DNA of 37,754 bases from an uncultured Lachnospiraceae bacterium. GTDB lineage: Bacteria; Bacillota; Clostridia; Lachnospirales; Lachnospiraceae. The stretch is taken from NCBI GenBank assembly GCA_902783775.1, contig CACZSI010000062.1, positions 1 through 37,754 of the forward strand, read 5' to 3'. The position numbers and the translations under genes were made by a program. Shown here piece after piece: positions 1 through 7,772 of this stretch (position 1 is its first letter; the number at the start of each line of letters is the position of its first letter). A model generated the notes under the pieces. The model made no database searches, had not been told where the DNA came from, and was given only the letters and a program-made list of their open reading frames with translations.

Positions 1-551
1 GAAAAGTTAATTGCAAAAAATGATATATATGCATAGAGCAATTTACCTGACTTTTGGCATATCAATATAAATATCATCACATTAGTTAATGTAGCAATAA
101 GCACTATAAGAGAAAAGACAATATATTCCCCAATTTGTCCTGTGTCGTGGGTGGTAAATAGAGATATCACCCCACCAATAACCTGAATTATAACTTCCGG
201 TATTACAGTTAAAAGTAATACTGTCAAAGTTCCTGATAATACTATCTGTTTTTTAGATAACGGAAGACTTTCCACGAAATCTATTTTTCTTTTACTAAAA
301 AAGTAACCAAAAATTACAGAGCTAAATATCAAGCCAAAAATTGTACTTGATAAAAATACTAATCCGCAGTTTAACATTATAGACAACTTAAAAGAATCTA
401 TTTTCATATAATCATAATTAAGTGAACCAAAAAACTGAGCTAGCGGCATACATATAACTAATAAAATACAATAAGCTATTAATATTGACTTATTTTTCTT
501 TACAAGCCATTTAGAGTAGTTTATAAATTTATTTTTTTCTCTATTTTCCAT
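1..551 (-). CDS. ABC transporter permease, truncated by the window edge
   Basis: The reading frame stays open from an ATG at 549-551 to base 1, giving about 183 residues without a stop, so the C-terminus is missing. At least four hydrophobic segments are visible (about residues 22-40, 57-80, 105-127 and 143-165). A loop with the sequence KRKIDFVESLPLSKKQI resembles the 'HSLP' loop of Firmicute ABC-2/YtrC-type permeases. The start lies 11 nt inside the end of the ATPase gene and follows GGAGGTGG and AGGA, indicating translational coupling. It is the third gene of an operon with a GntR regulator and an ATPase. The substrate cannot be read from sequence; by analogy with ytr operons it may serve cell-envelope stress or efflux. 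Confidence 0.8.
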   Translation of the reverse strand, partial: MENREKNKFINYSKWLVKKNKSILIAYCILLVICMPLAQFFGSLNYDYMKIDSFKLSIMLNCGLVFLSSTIFGLIFSSVIFGYFFSKRKIDFVESLPLSKKQIVLSGTLTVLLLTVIPEVIIQVIGGVISLFTTHDTGQIGEYIVFSLIVLIATLTNVMIFILICQKSGKLLYAYISFFAINF

Positions 552-1425
552 ATCCTGCCACCTCCATTTTGTCAATAAATACTTCCTCTAAGGATGTAGG
601 AACCACCTCTATAAATGCCGGATTTAAACCATTTAATTTTTCTAGTATCTCTTTTAAATCGCCTCTGGCAATAATCACATAGTAGCTTCCTACCTGGCTT
701 AGTATATCGCAATTAATTTCTTTAAATTTTTCTGAGTCAAAATCTGAATTAAAGGCAATCTGAATCTTATTAATGGATTCTTTTAATTCATCTATACTGT
801 CATTGGCCACTAAATCACCATTGTGAAGAAAAACTATTTTTTCGCAAATATCATCCACTTCTCTTAAATTATGAGAGGCAATAACACATGTCATTTCTCT
901 GTTTCCCACCTCATCGATTATTAGCTTCTTTAATAGTTTTCTAATCACCGGATCAAGCCCATCGAAAATCTCATCTAAGAATAAATATTTCGGGCAACAT
1001 GAGAAGGCTAAAATAATTGCCACCTGTCTCTGCATACCTTTACTCATATCTAGAACCTTTTTTCTTGGGTCAATCTCAAAAAGTTTGCATAACTCTTTAA
1101 ATCTTTCATCGTCCCAGTTTATATACATTTTTTTCATTAACTCAGCCATATTTTCTAATGTAGAATCATCGTAAAAATATGGATAATCTGAAATATAATA
1201 ACAATTTTCCTTAACGTAAGTATTTTCATAAACACTCTCGCCGTCAATTAACAATTCTCCCTCTGTAAGATTATACACACCGGACATTAGTCTTAGTAAT
1301 GTACTTTTACCACTTCCATTATTTCCGGCTAATCCACAAACAATGCCTTTTTCAATATCTACAGAGACATTATTTAATGCAATATTATCATCAAACTTTT
1401 TACTTAATCCTCTAATGCTAATCAT
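541..1425 (-). CDS. ABC transporter ATP-binding protein (YtrB-like)
   Basis: A 294-residue nucleotide-binding subunit that would energise the adjacent permease. Walker A is GNNGSGKST at residues 34-42, and Walker B is YLFLDE with the catalytic Asp-Glu at 151-152. The signature loop is degenerate (MSKGMQRQ, about 128-135), as is common in this exporter subfamily. The C-terminal 80 residues form the extension seen in drug- and bacitracin-exporter ATPases. I chose the ATG at 1423-1425 (MISIRG) because AGAAAGGA lies just upstream. A start 11 codons further upstream would extend into the regulator gene without a ribosome binding site. The gene overlaps the GntR gene by 8 nt and the permease by 11 nt, so the three are one translationally coupled operon. 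Confidence 0.92.
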   Translation of the reverse strand: MISIRGLSKKFDDNIALNNVSVDIEKGIVCGLAGNNGSGKSTLLRLMSGVYNLTEGELLIDGESVYENTYVKENCYYISDYPYFYDDSTLENMAELMKKMYINWDDERFKELCKLFEIDPRKKVLDMSKGMQRQVAIILAFSCCPKYLFLDEIFDGLDPVIRKLLKKLIIDEVGNREMTCVIASHNLREVDDICEKIVFLHNGDLVANDSIDELKESINKIQIAFNSDFDSEKFKEINCDILSQVGSYYVIIARGDLKEILEKLNGLNPAFIEVVPTSLEEVFIDKMEVAGYGK

Positions 1426-1795
1426 TGTTTTTTCCTTTCTCACATATTTTATTAACAACTTCTAACATATCTTTTTTAGTTAATCCTTTTTTATATGCTG
1501 TATTAACAGCTTCTTCTAATTTCTTTATTTCCTGCATTTTAATTGCATCTGTCTGTGATAATTTATCAGAGACAAAGCTTCCCCTTCCTACTGTAGAATA
1601 AGTTATTCCATCAGTTTCTAACATTTTATACGCTTTCGATACTGTATTAGGATTTACTCCCAACTCACTAGCTAGAACTCTAACCGGTGGTAATTTCGTA
1701 TCTGGTTTTAAAATTCCTAGCGATACCAGCCTTACTACATCATCATAAATCTGGCGATACACTGGAACACTGGATTGAAAATTTATTGTAAACAT
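1418..1795 (-). CDS. GntR family transcriptional regulator, YtrA subfamily
   Basis: A 125-residue regulator made of a winged helix-turn-helix (about residues 10-75, with PVYRQIYDDVVRLV and the recognition segment GVNPNTVSKAYKMLE) plus a short helical tail. It lacks the large effector domain of FadR or HutC types. This length and the placement first in an operon with an ABC transporter are the marks of the YtrA subfamily, in which the repressor controls its own operon. A near-consensus promoter with a perfect 9-bp dyad over the predicted transcription start lies 90-150 bp upstream. Release of repression by an envelope-active compound is inferred from the family. Confidence 0.92.
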   Translation of the reverse strand: MFTINFQSSVPVYRQIYDDVVRLVSLGILKPDTKLPPVRVLASELGVNPNTVSKAYKMLETDGITYSTVGRGSFVSDKLSQTDAIKMQEIKKLEEAVNTAYKKGLTKKDMLEVVNKICEKGKNND

Positions 1796-1883
1796 TATTC
1801 CTCCTTATTATTTTATCCCGAGTGAATGATACAGTTTTACTATTCTATATTTCTTTTATTAAATTGTATTAAAGATGTTTTTG

Positions 1884-1910
1884 AATTGTACTACTTGTAT
1901 CAGTACAATT
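1884..1910 (-). promoter_or_regulatory. Predicted operator of the GntR/YtrA regulator
   Basis: AATTGTACT-N9-AGTACAATT is a perfect inverted repeat with 9-bp arms. It starts just downstream of the -10 box at 1914-1919 and covers the predicted transcription start, the expected place for a repressor. A further half-site, reading TTGTACTAG on the plus strand (1924-1932), lies in the promoter spacer. Spaced dyads ending in GTAC/TACA are typical of YtrA-type operators. Confidence 0.75.
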
Positions 1911-1913
1911 CAT

Positions 1914-1942
1914 ATTATACATATTGTACTAGTTCATGTCAA
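1914..1942 (-). promoter_or_regulatory. Sigma-A promoter of the GntR-ABC operon
   Basis: On the minus strand, TTGACA (1937-1942), a 17-bp spacer and TATAAT (1914-1919) form a full consensus promoter. It lies about 120 bp upstream of the GntR start and is flanked by the ligA terminator. Confidence 0.9.
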
Positions 1943-1953
1943 ACAATTTTTTC

Positions 1954-1993
1954 AAAAAAATTACACTCTTATTTATTTTTAAATAAGAGTGTA
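1954..1993 (-). terminator. Rho-independent terminator of the ligA operon
   Basis: A 13-bp stem (TACACTCTTATTT at 1962-1974 with its complement at 1981-1993) closes over a 6-nt loop. On the minus strand it is followed by a run of seven T (1954-1960). It begins 5 nt after the ligA stop and insulates that operon from the GntR-ABC promoter. Confidence 0.92.
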
Positions 1994-1998
1994 CTAAT

Positions 1999-3951
1999 TT
2001 ACTTACCGAATTGTTCTATAAACATATCTTCTGTAATTATTGGAATATTTAATTGTTTAGCTTTTTTATTTTTAGATGATGATGATTCAATATCGTTATT
2101 TATTAGATAATTAGTTTTAGCCGATACTGAACCTGTGACCTTTCCTCCTAAGTCTTCAATATATGCCTTTAGGGCATTTCTATTTTCAAACTGAGTTAGA
2201 CTTCCTGTAACTACGAATGTCATACCCTCTAGAGATTGATTTTCATTAACTTCAGGCTTCTCTATATCTAACTCTAAAATCAATCTATCAAACTTAGCTC
2301 TATTATCCTTATCGCTAAAATATTCTACATACTTAGCAGCCATAATATCGCCAATACCATCTATGGTAACTAAATCATCCACTGTGGCATTTACTATCTT
2401 TTCTAAATCATAATTATAAGCCTTACAGATTAGCTTAGCATTCGCTACACCGATATTAGGAATTCCCACAGCATATAATACTGAATGAAGCATTACCTTT
2501 CTAGATTTCTCCACTGCATTTACGATATTGTTATAAGATAGCTCACCAAATCCCGGTGTATTAATTATCTCATCCTTATACTGGTCTAGATGATATAGAT
2601 CTCTAAACTCCTTAATATATCCGCTATCTATAAATTTCTCTAGGGTTTCCTCTGATAAGCCATCTATATTCATGGCATCCCTAGATACAAAAAGGCTAAA
2701 GTTTTTAACATGCTTAGCAGGGCAATCTCTGTTAGTACAGTGCAATGTCTTAACTCCCTTATCATTTTTAATAACAGTCTCGCTATTGCACACAGGACAC
2801 TTATCAGGTATTACTATGTTTCCGCTTTTAGTCTTATTTTCTGCAATCTGAGGAATAATCATATTGGCTTTATAAACAGAAATCTCATCGCCAATACCTA
2901 ATTCTAACTCCTCCACAATGCTTAAATTATGAACGCTGGCACGGCTAACTGTAGTCCCCTCTAATTCCACCGGCTCAAAAATTGCCACCGGATTAATAAG
3001 CCCCGTTCTAGATGCGCTCCACTCAATTTCCTTTAGCTTAGTTAATGCCATCTCATCTTTCCACTTAAAGGCGATTCCATTTCGAGGAAACTTCGCTGTT
3101 CGTCCTAACGATAATCCATATTCTATATCATCAAACATTAAAACTAATCCATCTGATGGATAATCGTAATCCACAATCTTCTTTGCAAAAAAATTCACTG
3201 CATCTTCCATACTGTCTTTATCCACCACTTTTCTCTCCACAGTTTCGAATCCCTGAGATTCTAACCATGAAAGCTGGGTGTCAATTGAATTATTAAAATC
3301 CACACCCTCAGCCTCAATTACCGCAAAGGCAATAAAGTTAACGCTTCTAGATGCAGTAATCTCACTGTTTAGCTGTCTAACAGAACCCGAACAAAGATTT
3401 CTAGGATTTTTATACTTAGCATCAGCATCCTGAATCTCCTCGTTTATTCTATTAAAATCTGAATATTTGATAATAGCCTCACCGCGAAGTGTCAATTCTC
3501 CCTTATAGGAAATATTAAGGGGAATATTTTTAAAAGTCTTAGCATTGGCAGTGATAACCTCTCCCACCTGACCGTTTCCGCGGGTTACTGCATTAACTAA
3601 CTTACCATCGCTGTAAGTAAGTACCACTGTAAGGCCGTCTAGTTTCCAAGACAACACACTTTTCTTATCTTTAGTAAAGGCCTTTAATTCCTCCACCTCT
3701 TTAGTCTTATCAAGTGATAGCATAGGACTTTTATGAGTAAATTTAGGTAATTCACTTACCACCTCATATCCTACATTTACCGTAGGGCTATTAGCTAATA
3801 CCACGCCGGTTTCTTTTTCTAACTTTACTAACTCATCATACAATTTATCGTACTCTAAGTTAGACATAATCTCCTCAGCCTTTTGATAATAAGCTAGGCT
3901 GGCTTCATTTAGAATTTTAACTAATTCCTTAATTCTTTCTGTTTTATTCAA
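1999..3951 (-). CDS. ligA: NAD-dependent DNA ligase
   Basis: A 650-residue enzyme that seals DNA nicks using NAD, needed in replication and repair. The order is: N-terminal Ia NMN-binding domain (YDKLYDEL, SPTVNVG), adenylation domain with the lysine of KLDG at residue 103, OB fold, a four-cysteine zinc finger (CPVC ... CTNRDC), helix-hairpin-helix repeats (GVANAKLIC, TIDGIGDIMAAKYVEYF) and a C-terminal BRCT domain starting about residue 570. Length is near the usual 665-680. The active-site context is SWKLDGLT rather than the common CELKIDGLA, pointing to the divergent Firmicute LigA branch. It is the last gene of its operon, 19 bp after the pseudouridine synthase. Whether the genome has a second, canonical ligA cannot be seen here. 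Confidence 0.95.
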   Translation of the reverse strand: MNKTERIKELVKILNEASLAYYQKAEEIMSNLEYDKLYDELVKLEKETGVVLANSPTVNVGYEVVSELPKFTHKSPMLSLDKTKEVEELKAFTKDKKSVLSWKLDGLTVVLTYSDGKLVNAVTRGNGQVGEVITANAKTFKNIPLNISYKGELTLRGEAIIKYSDFNRINEEIQDADAKYKNPRNLCSGSVRQLNSEITASRSVNFIAFAVIEAEGVDFNNSIDTQLSWLESQGFETVERKVVDKDSMEDAVNFFAKKIVDYDYPSDGLVLMFDDIEYGLSLGRTAKFPRNGIAFKWKDEMALTKLKEIEWSASRTGLINPVAIFEPVELEGTTVSRASVHNLSIVEELELGIGDEISVYKANMIIPQIAENKTKSGNIVIPDKCPVCNSETVIKNDKGVKTLHCTNRDCPAKHVKNFSLFVSRDAMNIDGLSEETLEKFIDSGYIKEFRDLYHLDQYKDEIINTPGFGELSYNNIVNAVEKSRKVMLHSVLYAVGIPNIGVANAKLICKAYNYDLEKIVNATVDDLVTIDGIGDIMAAKYVEYFSDKDNRAKFDRLILELDIEKPEVNENQSLEGMTFVVTGSLTQFENRNALKAYIEDLGGKVTGSVSAKTNYLINNDIESSSSKNKKAKQLNIPIITEDMFIEQFGK

Positions 3952-3970
3952 TATTCTACCTCAATCTTTA

Positions 3971-4693
3971 CTACTTCATTAATTCTGCTATTTCATCCTC
4001 AGTTAAATATCTATACTCCCCTAGTTTAATTCCCCCAATATTAATATTCATAACTCTAGTTCTCTTAAGTTTAACTACACTGTAACCTAGGGCATTGCAC
4101 ATTCTTCTAATCTGGCGATTTAACCCTTGAGTTAAAACAATGGTAAATGTTTTCTGTCCATTTTTCTTAACCTTACATGGTCTCGTTACAGTATCTAAAA
4201 TCTTTACCCCCTGTGACATCTTTTCAATAAAATCTTCAGATATATTTTTATCTACAGTCACTAAATATTCTTTTTCATGAAAGTTAGAGGCTTTTAAAAC
4301 ATGATTTACAATAGCACCGTCATTGGTCATAAGAATAAGTCCCTGAGAATCCTTATCTAATCTGCCAATAGGATAAATTCTTTTATCCATTCCCACGAAA
4401 TCCACTATATTATCAGGATTCTTTTCATCTGTAGTACACTCCACTCCCCTAGGCTTATTAAGGGCAATAACTATTCTCTCTTCCTCTATTCTAGCTTCCT
4501 TACCATTTACTGTGACTTTATCTTTAACAGTGACTTTCTGTCCCATAACCGCCACCTGGCCGTTAACTTTTACCTGACCCTTTTCAACTAAACGGTCGGC
4601 CTCTCTTCTAGAACATATGCCACAATCACTTAAATACTTATTAAGTCTGATTAATTCATTTTCATCTTTTTTATCTTTATATATCTTAGTCAT
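3971..4693 (-). CDS. rluF: Pseudouridine synthase, RluF/RsuA family
   Basis: A 240-residue enzyme that isomerises uridine to pseudouridine in rRNA. An S4 RNA-binding domain occupies about residues 15-65 (IRLNKYLSDCGICSRREAD). The catalytic motif GRLDKDSQGL places the nucleophilic aspartate at 113. The sequence of this motif, with DKDSQGL rather than DYDTEGL, favours the RluF branch (23S rRNA position 2604 in E. coli) over RluB or RsuA, although branch assignment by eye is uncertain. The gene sits in an operon between thiamine pyrophosphokinase (37 bp upstream) and ligA (19 bp downstream). Confidence 0.88.
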   Translation of the reverse strand: MTKIYKDKKDENELIRLNKYLSDCGICSRREADRLVEKGQVKVNGQVAVMGQKVTVKDKVTVNGKEARIEEERIVIALNKPRGVECTTDEKNPDNIVDFVGMDKRIYPIGRLDKDSQGLILMTNDGAIVNHVLKASNFHEKEYLVTVDKNISEDFIEKMSQGVKILDTVTRPCKVKKNGQKTFTIVLTQGLNRQIRRMCNALGYSVVKLKRTRVMNINIGGIKLGEYRYLTEDEIAELMK

Positions 4694-4730
4694 ATTCTAC
4701 TCTCACCGATGTTTCCATCTCATCAAAATT

Positions 4731-5336
4731 TTATTTCTGCTCAATAATAAGGATGCTACCCTTAGAAATAATATTAGCCTTATCTTTTAAAAAGCTATTG
4801 CTAACTCCTAGTGTCATATCATTTTTAAGCACAGCATTTTCCACCTCATAAAGGGCTCCTCTAATAGTAATCTCCACCTGACTATCCAGAGCGAAAACTG
4901 ATAAATCCTGCCCCTGTTTTCCATTGATAGTTATCTCATCATTAGTGATAACATAATAGATATAAGACTTATCTACCATCCTTATGTTCACGCCCTTTTT
5001 CGATGCATATAGCATAGTTGATATATTAGCAAAGGTATGGTCCGGTCTCATTCCTGTTCCACCAAAAATAGTTATATCTGTGCACCCGCATTCAATAGCC
5101 TTATTAACTGCTATCATCATATCGGTAACATCTTTTTCTACCTTAAATCTAATTACATTATCACCCTCCGGGGCGTAGCCTAGAGAATCGAAATCCCCCA
5201 TTATTAAGTCAGGACTAAACCCTAATTTTTCTATTGCCTTTAGTCCGCCATCTGCCGCAATTAATATATCGTAATCATTTTTAGAAAAATAAGTGCCGGA
5301 ATTATCTCCGGCACCAACTATAATACATCTCTTCAT
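4731..5336 (-). CDS. thiN: Thiamine pyrophosphokinase
   Basis: Transfers pyrophosphate from ATP to thiamine to give thiamine diphosphate. Family motifs are the N-terminal DGGLKAIEKLGFSPDLIMGDFDSL, VEKDVTDMMIAVNKAI and the glycine-rich FGGTGMRPDHTFANI. The length of 201 residues is normal. Two in-frame ATGs lie two codons apart. I chose the downstream one (5334-5336, MKRCIIVG) because AGAGGA then lies 5-6 nt before it, whereas it abuts the first ATG (5340-5342). No TPP riboswitch is seen upstream. The gene is the second of a four-gene operon ending in ligA. Confidence 0.9.
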   Translation of the reverse strand: MKRCIIVGAGDNSGTYFSKNDYDILIAADGGLKAIEKLGFSPDLIMGDFDSLGYAPEGDNVIRFKVEKDVTDMMIAVNKAIECGCTDITIFGGTGMRPDHTFANISTMLYASKKGVNIRMVDKSYIYYVITNDEITINGKQGQDLSVFALDSQVEITIRGALYEVENAVLKNDMTLGVSNSFLKDKANIISKGSILIIEQK

Positions 5337-5354
5337 TATCATCCTCTGTATTAA

Positions 5355-6197
5355 CTATTTCTTTGTAGTGGCAGCTGCCTTAGAGGTAGCTGCTGATTTA
5401 GTAGTCGCTCCAGCCTTAGCAGTAGTTCCTGCATTAGTAGCCTGCTCCTTAGCCTGTGATAGCTTCTGTAGTTTATCGAAGAAATCTCTAAGTCGTGGAC
5501 TCTTAGCTAATGCTTCCTGGTACTCCTTATTAGTCTCCTCAAATAAGTTCTGTACGTCGTCGTCCCTACTTACCTTAGCAATATACTCTGTTAACTCCGC
5601 ATTTCTTCCATTATGCACATAAACATCACCACTCTTACTGTCTCTAATAACATATAATGTCTTTACTGACGGTGCACTCTGGGCAATATTCTTATATGTA
5701 GTCTGATAATAAGCATAAACTACGTATGTATCCTTATATGGTCCCTTCTTAGTGTATGTCTCAATCTGATCGTAGCTGGTAACAACCTTATTCTGTGCTA
5801 CATCATTAGCACTTATATCTCCTAAGTTATCCACATATCTGGCTAACTCTTCCTGTCTCTTAGTAGGATCTGCAATTAAGAATGCTCTTAGATAATGTCC
5901 TACAACGTCAGTGATTTCAGGATATTTATCATTTAATAATGGATTATCTGACTCAGAGGAAGATGGAGCATTTTTTACACAACTAGTCACATTCTTTCCG
6001 ATAATAACAATAGCAATAGCCAATACAACTATTGAAATAATTATATCAATTCTGATGGGCTTTTTATTACCCACTGTTCTAGAAAAACGTGACACCTTCT
6101 TTTTTTCAGTAGTTCTCTTAGGAGCCTCTACCTCTTCGCTGGCCACCTCATTTAATAGCTCATCAATTTCTTCACTTGATAATTTTTTATTTTCCAC
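5355..6197 (-). CDS. Membrane-anchored protein of unknown function, GTG start
   Basis: A 280-residue protein I do not recognise by family. Residues 1-48 are charged and presumably cytoplasmic, 49-68 form one transmembrane helix (IDIIISIVVLAIAIVIIG), and 75-250 form a mixed alpha/beta region that would lie outside the membrane (RAFLIADPTKRQEELARYV, VVYAYYQTTYKN). The last 28 residues are an Ala/Thr/Lys low-complexity tail. The start codon is GTG (6195-6197) with AAGAAAGG 10 nt upstream. It is the first gene of the thiN-rluF-ligA operon, 18 bp before thiN, with a good promoter at 6236-6264. The external region could be an NTF2-like or processing domain, but this is a guess from length and topology. 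Confidence 0.8.
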   Translation of the reverse strand: MENKKLSSEEIDELLNEVASEEVEAPKRTTEKKKVSRFSRTVGNKKPIRIDIIISIVVLAIAIVIIGKNVTSCVKNAPSSSESDNPLLNDKYPEITDVVGHYLRAFLIADPTKRQEELARYVDNLGDISANDVAQNKVVTSYDQIETYTKKGPYKDTYVVYAYYQTTYKNIAQSAPSVKTLYVIRDSKSGDVYVHNGRNAELTEYIAKVSRDDDVQNLFEETNKEYQEALAKSPRLRDFFDKLQKLSQAKEQATNAGTTAKAGATTKSAATSKAAATTKK

Positions 6198-6235
6198 TTT
6201 TTTTATACCTTTCTTAATATAAATTCACTGCTTTC

Positions 6236-6264
6236 AATATACCAAAAAAGACGATAAACTTCAA
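6236..6264 (-). promoter_or_regulatory. Promoter of the membrane protein-thiN-rluF-ligA operon
   Basis: TTGAAG (6259-6264) and TATATT (6236-6241) on the minus strand are separated by 17 bp, about 40 bp upstream of the GTG start at 6197. Confidence 0.7.
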
Positions 6265-6273
6265 ATCTAATTA

Positions 6274-6304
6274 TTGACTTATAACTTATTTAATAAGATA
6301 CTAT
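6274..6304 (+). promoter_or_regulatory. Possible promoter of the aldo/keto reductase
   Basis: TTGACT (6274-6279) is a good -35 box. The best -10 is TACTAT (6299-6304), 19 bp away, which is suboptimal. The pair lies about 45 bp before the start codon and is divergent from the ligA-operon promoter. Confidence 0.4.
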
Positions 6305-6347
6305 TATCATGGTTTAAAGTTTAGATTTAATTAATGAGGAGGTTAAA

Positions 6348-7166
6348 ATGGTATTAAACGAAAATTTTAATTTATCAAACGGTAAAGCTATTCCTAGTCT
6401 GGCTTTCGGCACATGGCAGATTAGCAATGAGGATGTAGTTGACGCAGTTAAATGTGCTTTAAAAATTGGATATCGCCACATTGACACTGCTGCGGCTTAT
6501 GAAAACGAGAAAGGTGTGGGACAGGCTATTAAAGAATCTGGCATTGACAGAGAAAATATCTTTATCACTACTAAAATCCCTGCCGAAATAAAAACTTATG
6601 AAGGCGCGAAAAAATCTATTGAAGATTCTCTAGAATACTTAGGTGTTGACAGCATTGACCTTATGCTAATTCATGCACCTCGCCCTTGGGATCAGATGTT
6701 TAGCGGTACTGATAAAACTTATTTCGAAGAGAACTTAGAAGTTTATAAGGCAATGGAGGAAGCTTATAACGATGGTAAGATTCGCTCCCTAGGAGTATCA
6801 AACTTTGATGAGCGCGACTTAAAGAATATCTTTGATAATTGTACAGTTAAACCTGTGGTTAACCAGATTCAGGTACATATTGGATTTACCAGATTTGAAT
6901 TAATCAATTACTGTAAGGAAAATGATGTTTTAGTTATGGCTTACGCACCTAATGCTACAGGAAAGCTTCCTGGAAACTCAGAGGTAGGCGAGATTGCTAA
7001 GACTTACAATGTTTCTACACCACAGTTATCTATTAGATACGACTACCAGCTAGGTCTTCTTCCAATTCCTAGAAGTACAAACCCAGATCATATCAAAGAA
7101 AATGCCATGATTGATTTCGAAATCAAGGAAGATGATATGGAGAAATTATATAAGGTTACAATTTAA
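6348..7166 (+). CDS. Aldo/keto reductase
   Basis: A 272-residue NAD(P)H-dependent oxidoreductase of the AKR superfamily (COG0656 type), expected to be a cytosolic TIM barrel. The catalytic tetrad is visible: Asp46 and Tyr51 (HIDTAAAYENE), Lys76 (TTKIPAE) and His109 (LIHAPRPW). The C-terminal NADPH phosphate-binding loop is LPIPRSTNPDHIKEN. A strong AGGAGG (6337-6342) fixes the ATG. It is monocistronic, with its own terminator at 7178-7205. The natural substrate cannot be inferred; short-chain aldehydes, methylglyoxal or keto sugars are all possible for this class. Confidence 0.93.
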   Translation: MVLNENFNLSNGKAIPSLAFGTWQISNEDVVDAVKCALKIGYRHIDTAAAYENEKGVGQAIKESGIDRENIFITTKIPAEIKTYEGAKKSIEDSLEYLGVDSIDLMLIHAPRPWDQMFSGTDKTYFEENLEVYKAMEEAYNDGKIRSLGVSNFDERDLKNIFDNCTVKPVVNQIQVHIGFTRFELINYCKENDVLVMAYAPNATGKLPGNSEVGEIAKTYNVSTPQLSIRYDYQLGLLPIPRSTNPDHIKENAMIDFEIKEDDMEKLYKVTI

Positions 7167-7177
7167 TATGTTATTTT

Positions 7178-7205
7178 AGCCGGTGCTTTATGCGCCGGCT
7201 TTTTT
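7178..7205 (+). terminator. Terminator of the aldo/keto reductase gene
   Basis: A GC-rich 9-bp stem (AGCCGGTGC with GCGCCGGCT, one G-T pair) with a TTTAT loop, followed by six T. It begins 11 nt after the stop codon. Confidence 0.95.
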
Positions 7206-7206
7206 C

Positions 7207-7235
7207 TTGAAGTATATATTTATTTATTATAAAAT
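7207..7235 (+). promoter_or_regulatory. Promoter of tRNA-Arg
   Basis: TTGAAG (7207-7212), 17-bp spacer, TAAAAT (7230-7235). The predicted start near 7242 leaves only about 3 nt of leader before the tRNA. Confidence 0.7.
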
Positions 7236-7244
7236 AATAGAGAT

Positions 7245-7316
7245 GCACTCGTAGTCTAATGGATAGAACGCTGACCTCCGGAGTCAGTAATGTGGGTTCG
7301 ATTCCCGCCGGGTGCA
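7245..7316 (+). tRNA. tRNA-Arg (anticodon CCG)
   Basis: A complete 72-nt cloverleaf. The acceptor stem is GCACTCG with CGGGTGC (one T-G pair), the D arm begins AGTCTAATGGATAG, the anticodon stem is CTGAC/GTCAG around the loop CTCCGGA (anticodon CCG, reads CGG), and the T arm has TTCGATT. The discriminator base is A. CCA is not encoded (next bases TTT), so it must be added after transcription. Confidence 0.96.
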
Positions 7317-7333
7317 TTTCTTATATGCAAAAG

Positions 7334-7367
7334 CCGCTTAAGTAGCCCATTCTACTTAAGCGGTTTT
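7334..7367. terminator. Bidirectional terminator between convergent tRNA units
   Basis: A perfect 12-bp stem (CCGCTTAAGTAG at 7334-7345 with its complement at 7352-7363) and a 6-nt loop. TTTT follows on the plus strand, and an AAAAG run on the other side gives CTTTT on the minus strand. It serves tRNA-Arg from the left and the tRNA-Val/Met transcript from the right. Confidence 0.88.
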
Positions 7368-7428
7368 GCGATTGAACAATATATTAGACTCTATTTTACG
7401 CTCCTTAAAAAATTGAGCATAAAAAAAG

Positions 7429-7502
7429 TAGCGAGAGAGGGATTTGAACCCACGACACCACGGGTATGAACCGTGTGCTCTAGCCAACTGAGCTATCTCG
7501 CC
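7429..7502 (-). tRNA. tRNA-Met, elongator (anticodon CAT)
   Basis: A 74-nt cloverleaf on the minus strand. The anticodon stem is CACGG/CCGTG around TTCATAC (CAT), and the T loop has TTCAAAT. The acceptor begins GGCGAGA with a G-T first pair, as in Bacillus elongator tRNA-Met. It lacks the initiator hallmarks (GGG/CCC anticodon stem and unpaired first base). It could in principle be tRNA-Ile2 with lysidine, but the CGGTTCATACCCG anticodon arm fits Met. CCA is not encoded; after the discriminator A come C and seven T. Confidence 0.9.
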
Positions 7503-7543
7503 ACATAAAATGTAACATCCTTTAAGGACATATACATTATAAA

Positions 7544-7616
7544 TGGGACCTATAGGACTCGAACCTATGACCCTCTGCTTGTAAGGCAGATGCTCTCCCA
7601 GCTGAGCTAAGATCCC
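7544..7616 (-). tRNA. tRNA-Val (anticodon TAC)
   Basis: A 73-nt cloverleaf on the minus strand. The acceptor is GGGATCT with AGGTCCC, the D arm is AGCTCAGCTGGGAGAGC, the anticodon stem is TCTGC/GCAGA around CTTACAA (TAC), and the T loop is TTCGAGT. It is transcribed first in the Val-Met pair, 41 nt before tRNA-Met. CCA is not encoded. Confidence 0.96.
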
Positions 7617-7639
7617 ATGCATTTCTTGACTGCCTTATT

Positions 7640-7668
7640 ACTATAAACTTTTTTTAAATATTTGTCAA
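7640..7668 (-). promoter_or_regulatory. Promoter of the tRNA-Val/tRNA-Met unit
   Basis: TTGACA (7663-7668), 17-bp spacer, TATAGT (7640-7645) on the minus strand, about 16 nt before the predicted transcription start of the tRNA-Val precursor. Confidence 0.85.
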
Positions 7669-7772
7669 CAACTTTTTTTATTTTTTCTAATCTATTATAA
7701 ACCATTTTTGATAATGTCCTATTAAACCACAAATAAAAATGTCCCAATATGATATAATATCCTCTCACTTAA

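Noticed and set aside
6198..6260. TPP riboswitch for the operon containing thiN
   Set aside because: The leader is only about 35 nt long after the promoter and holds no CTGAGA or THI-box motif.
7356..7622. 88-residue ORF on the minus strand
   Set aside because: It is read straight through tRNA-Met and tRNA-Val; the peptide (AQLARAHGSYPW and similar) is a known artefact of tRNA sequence.
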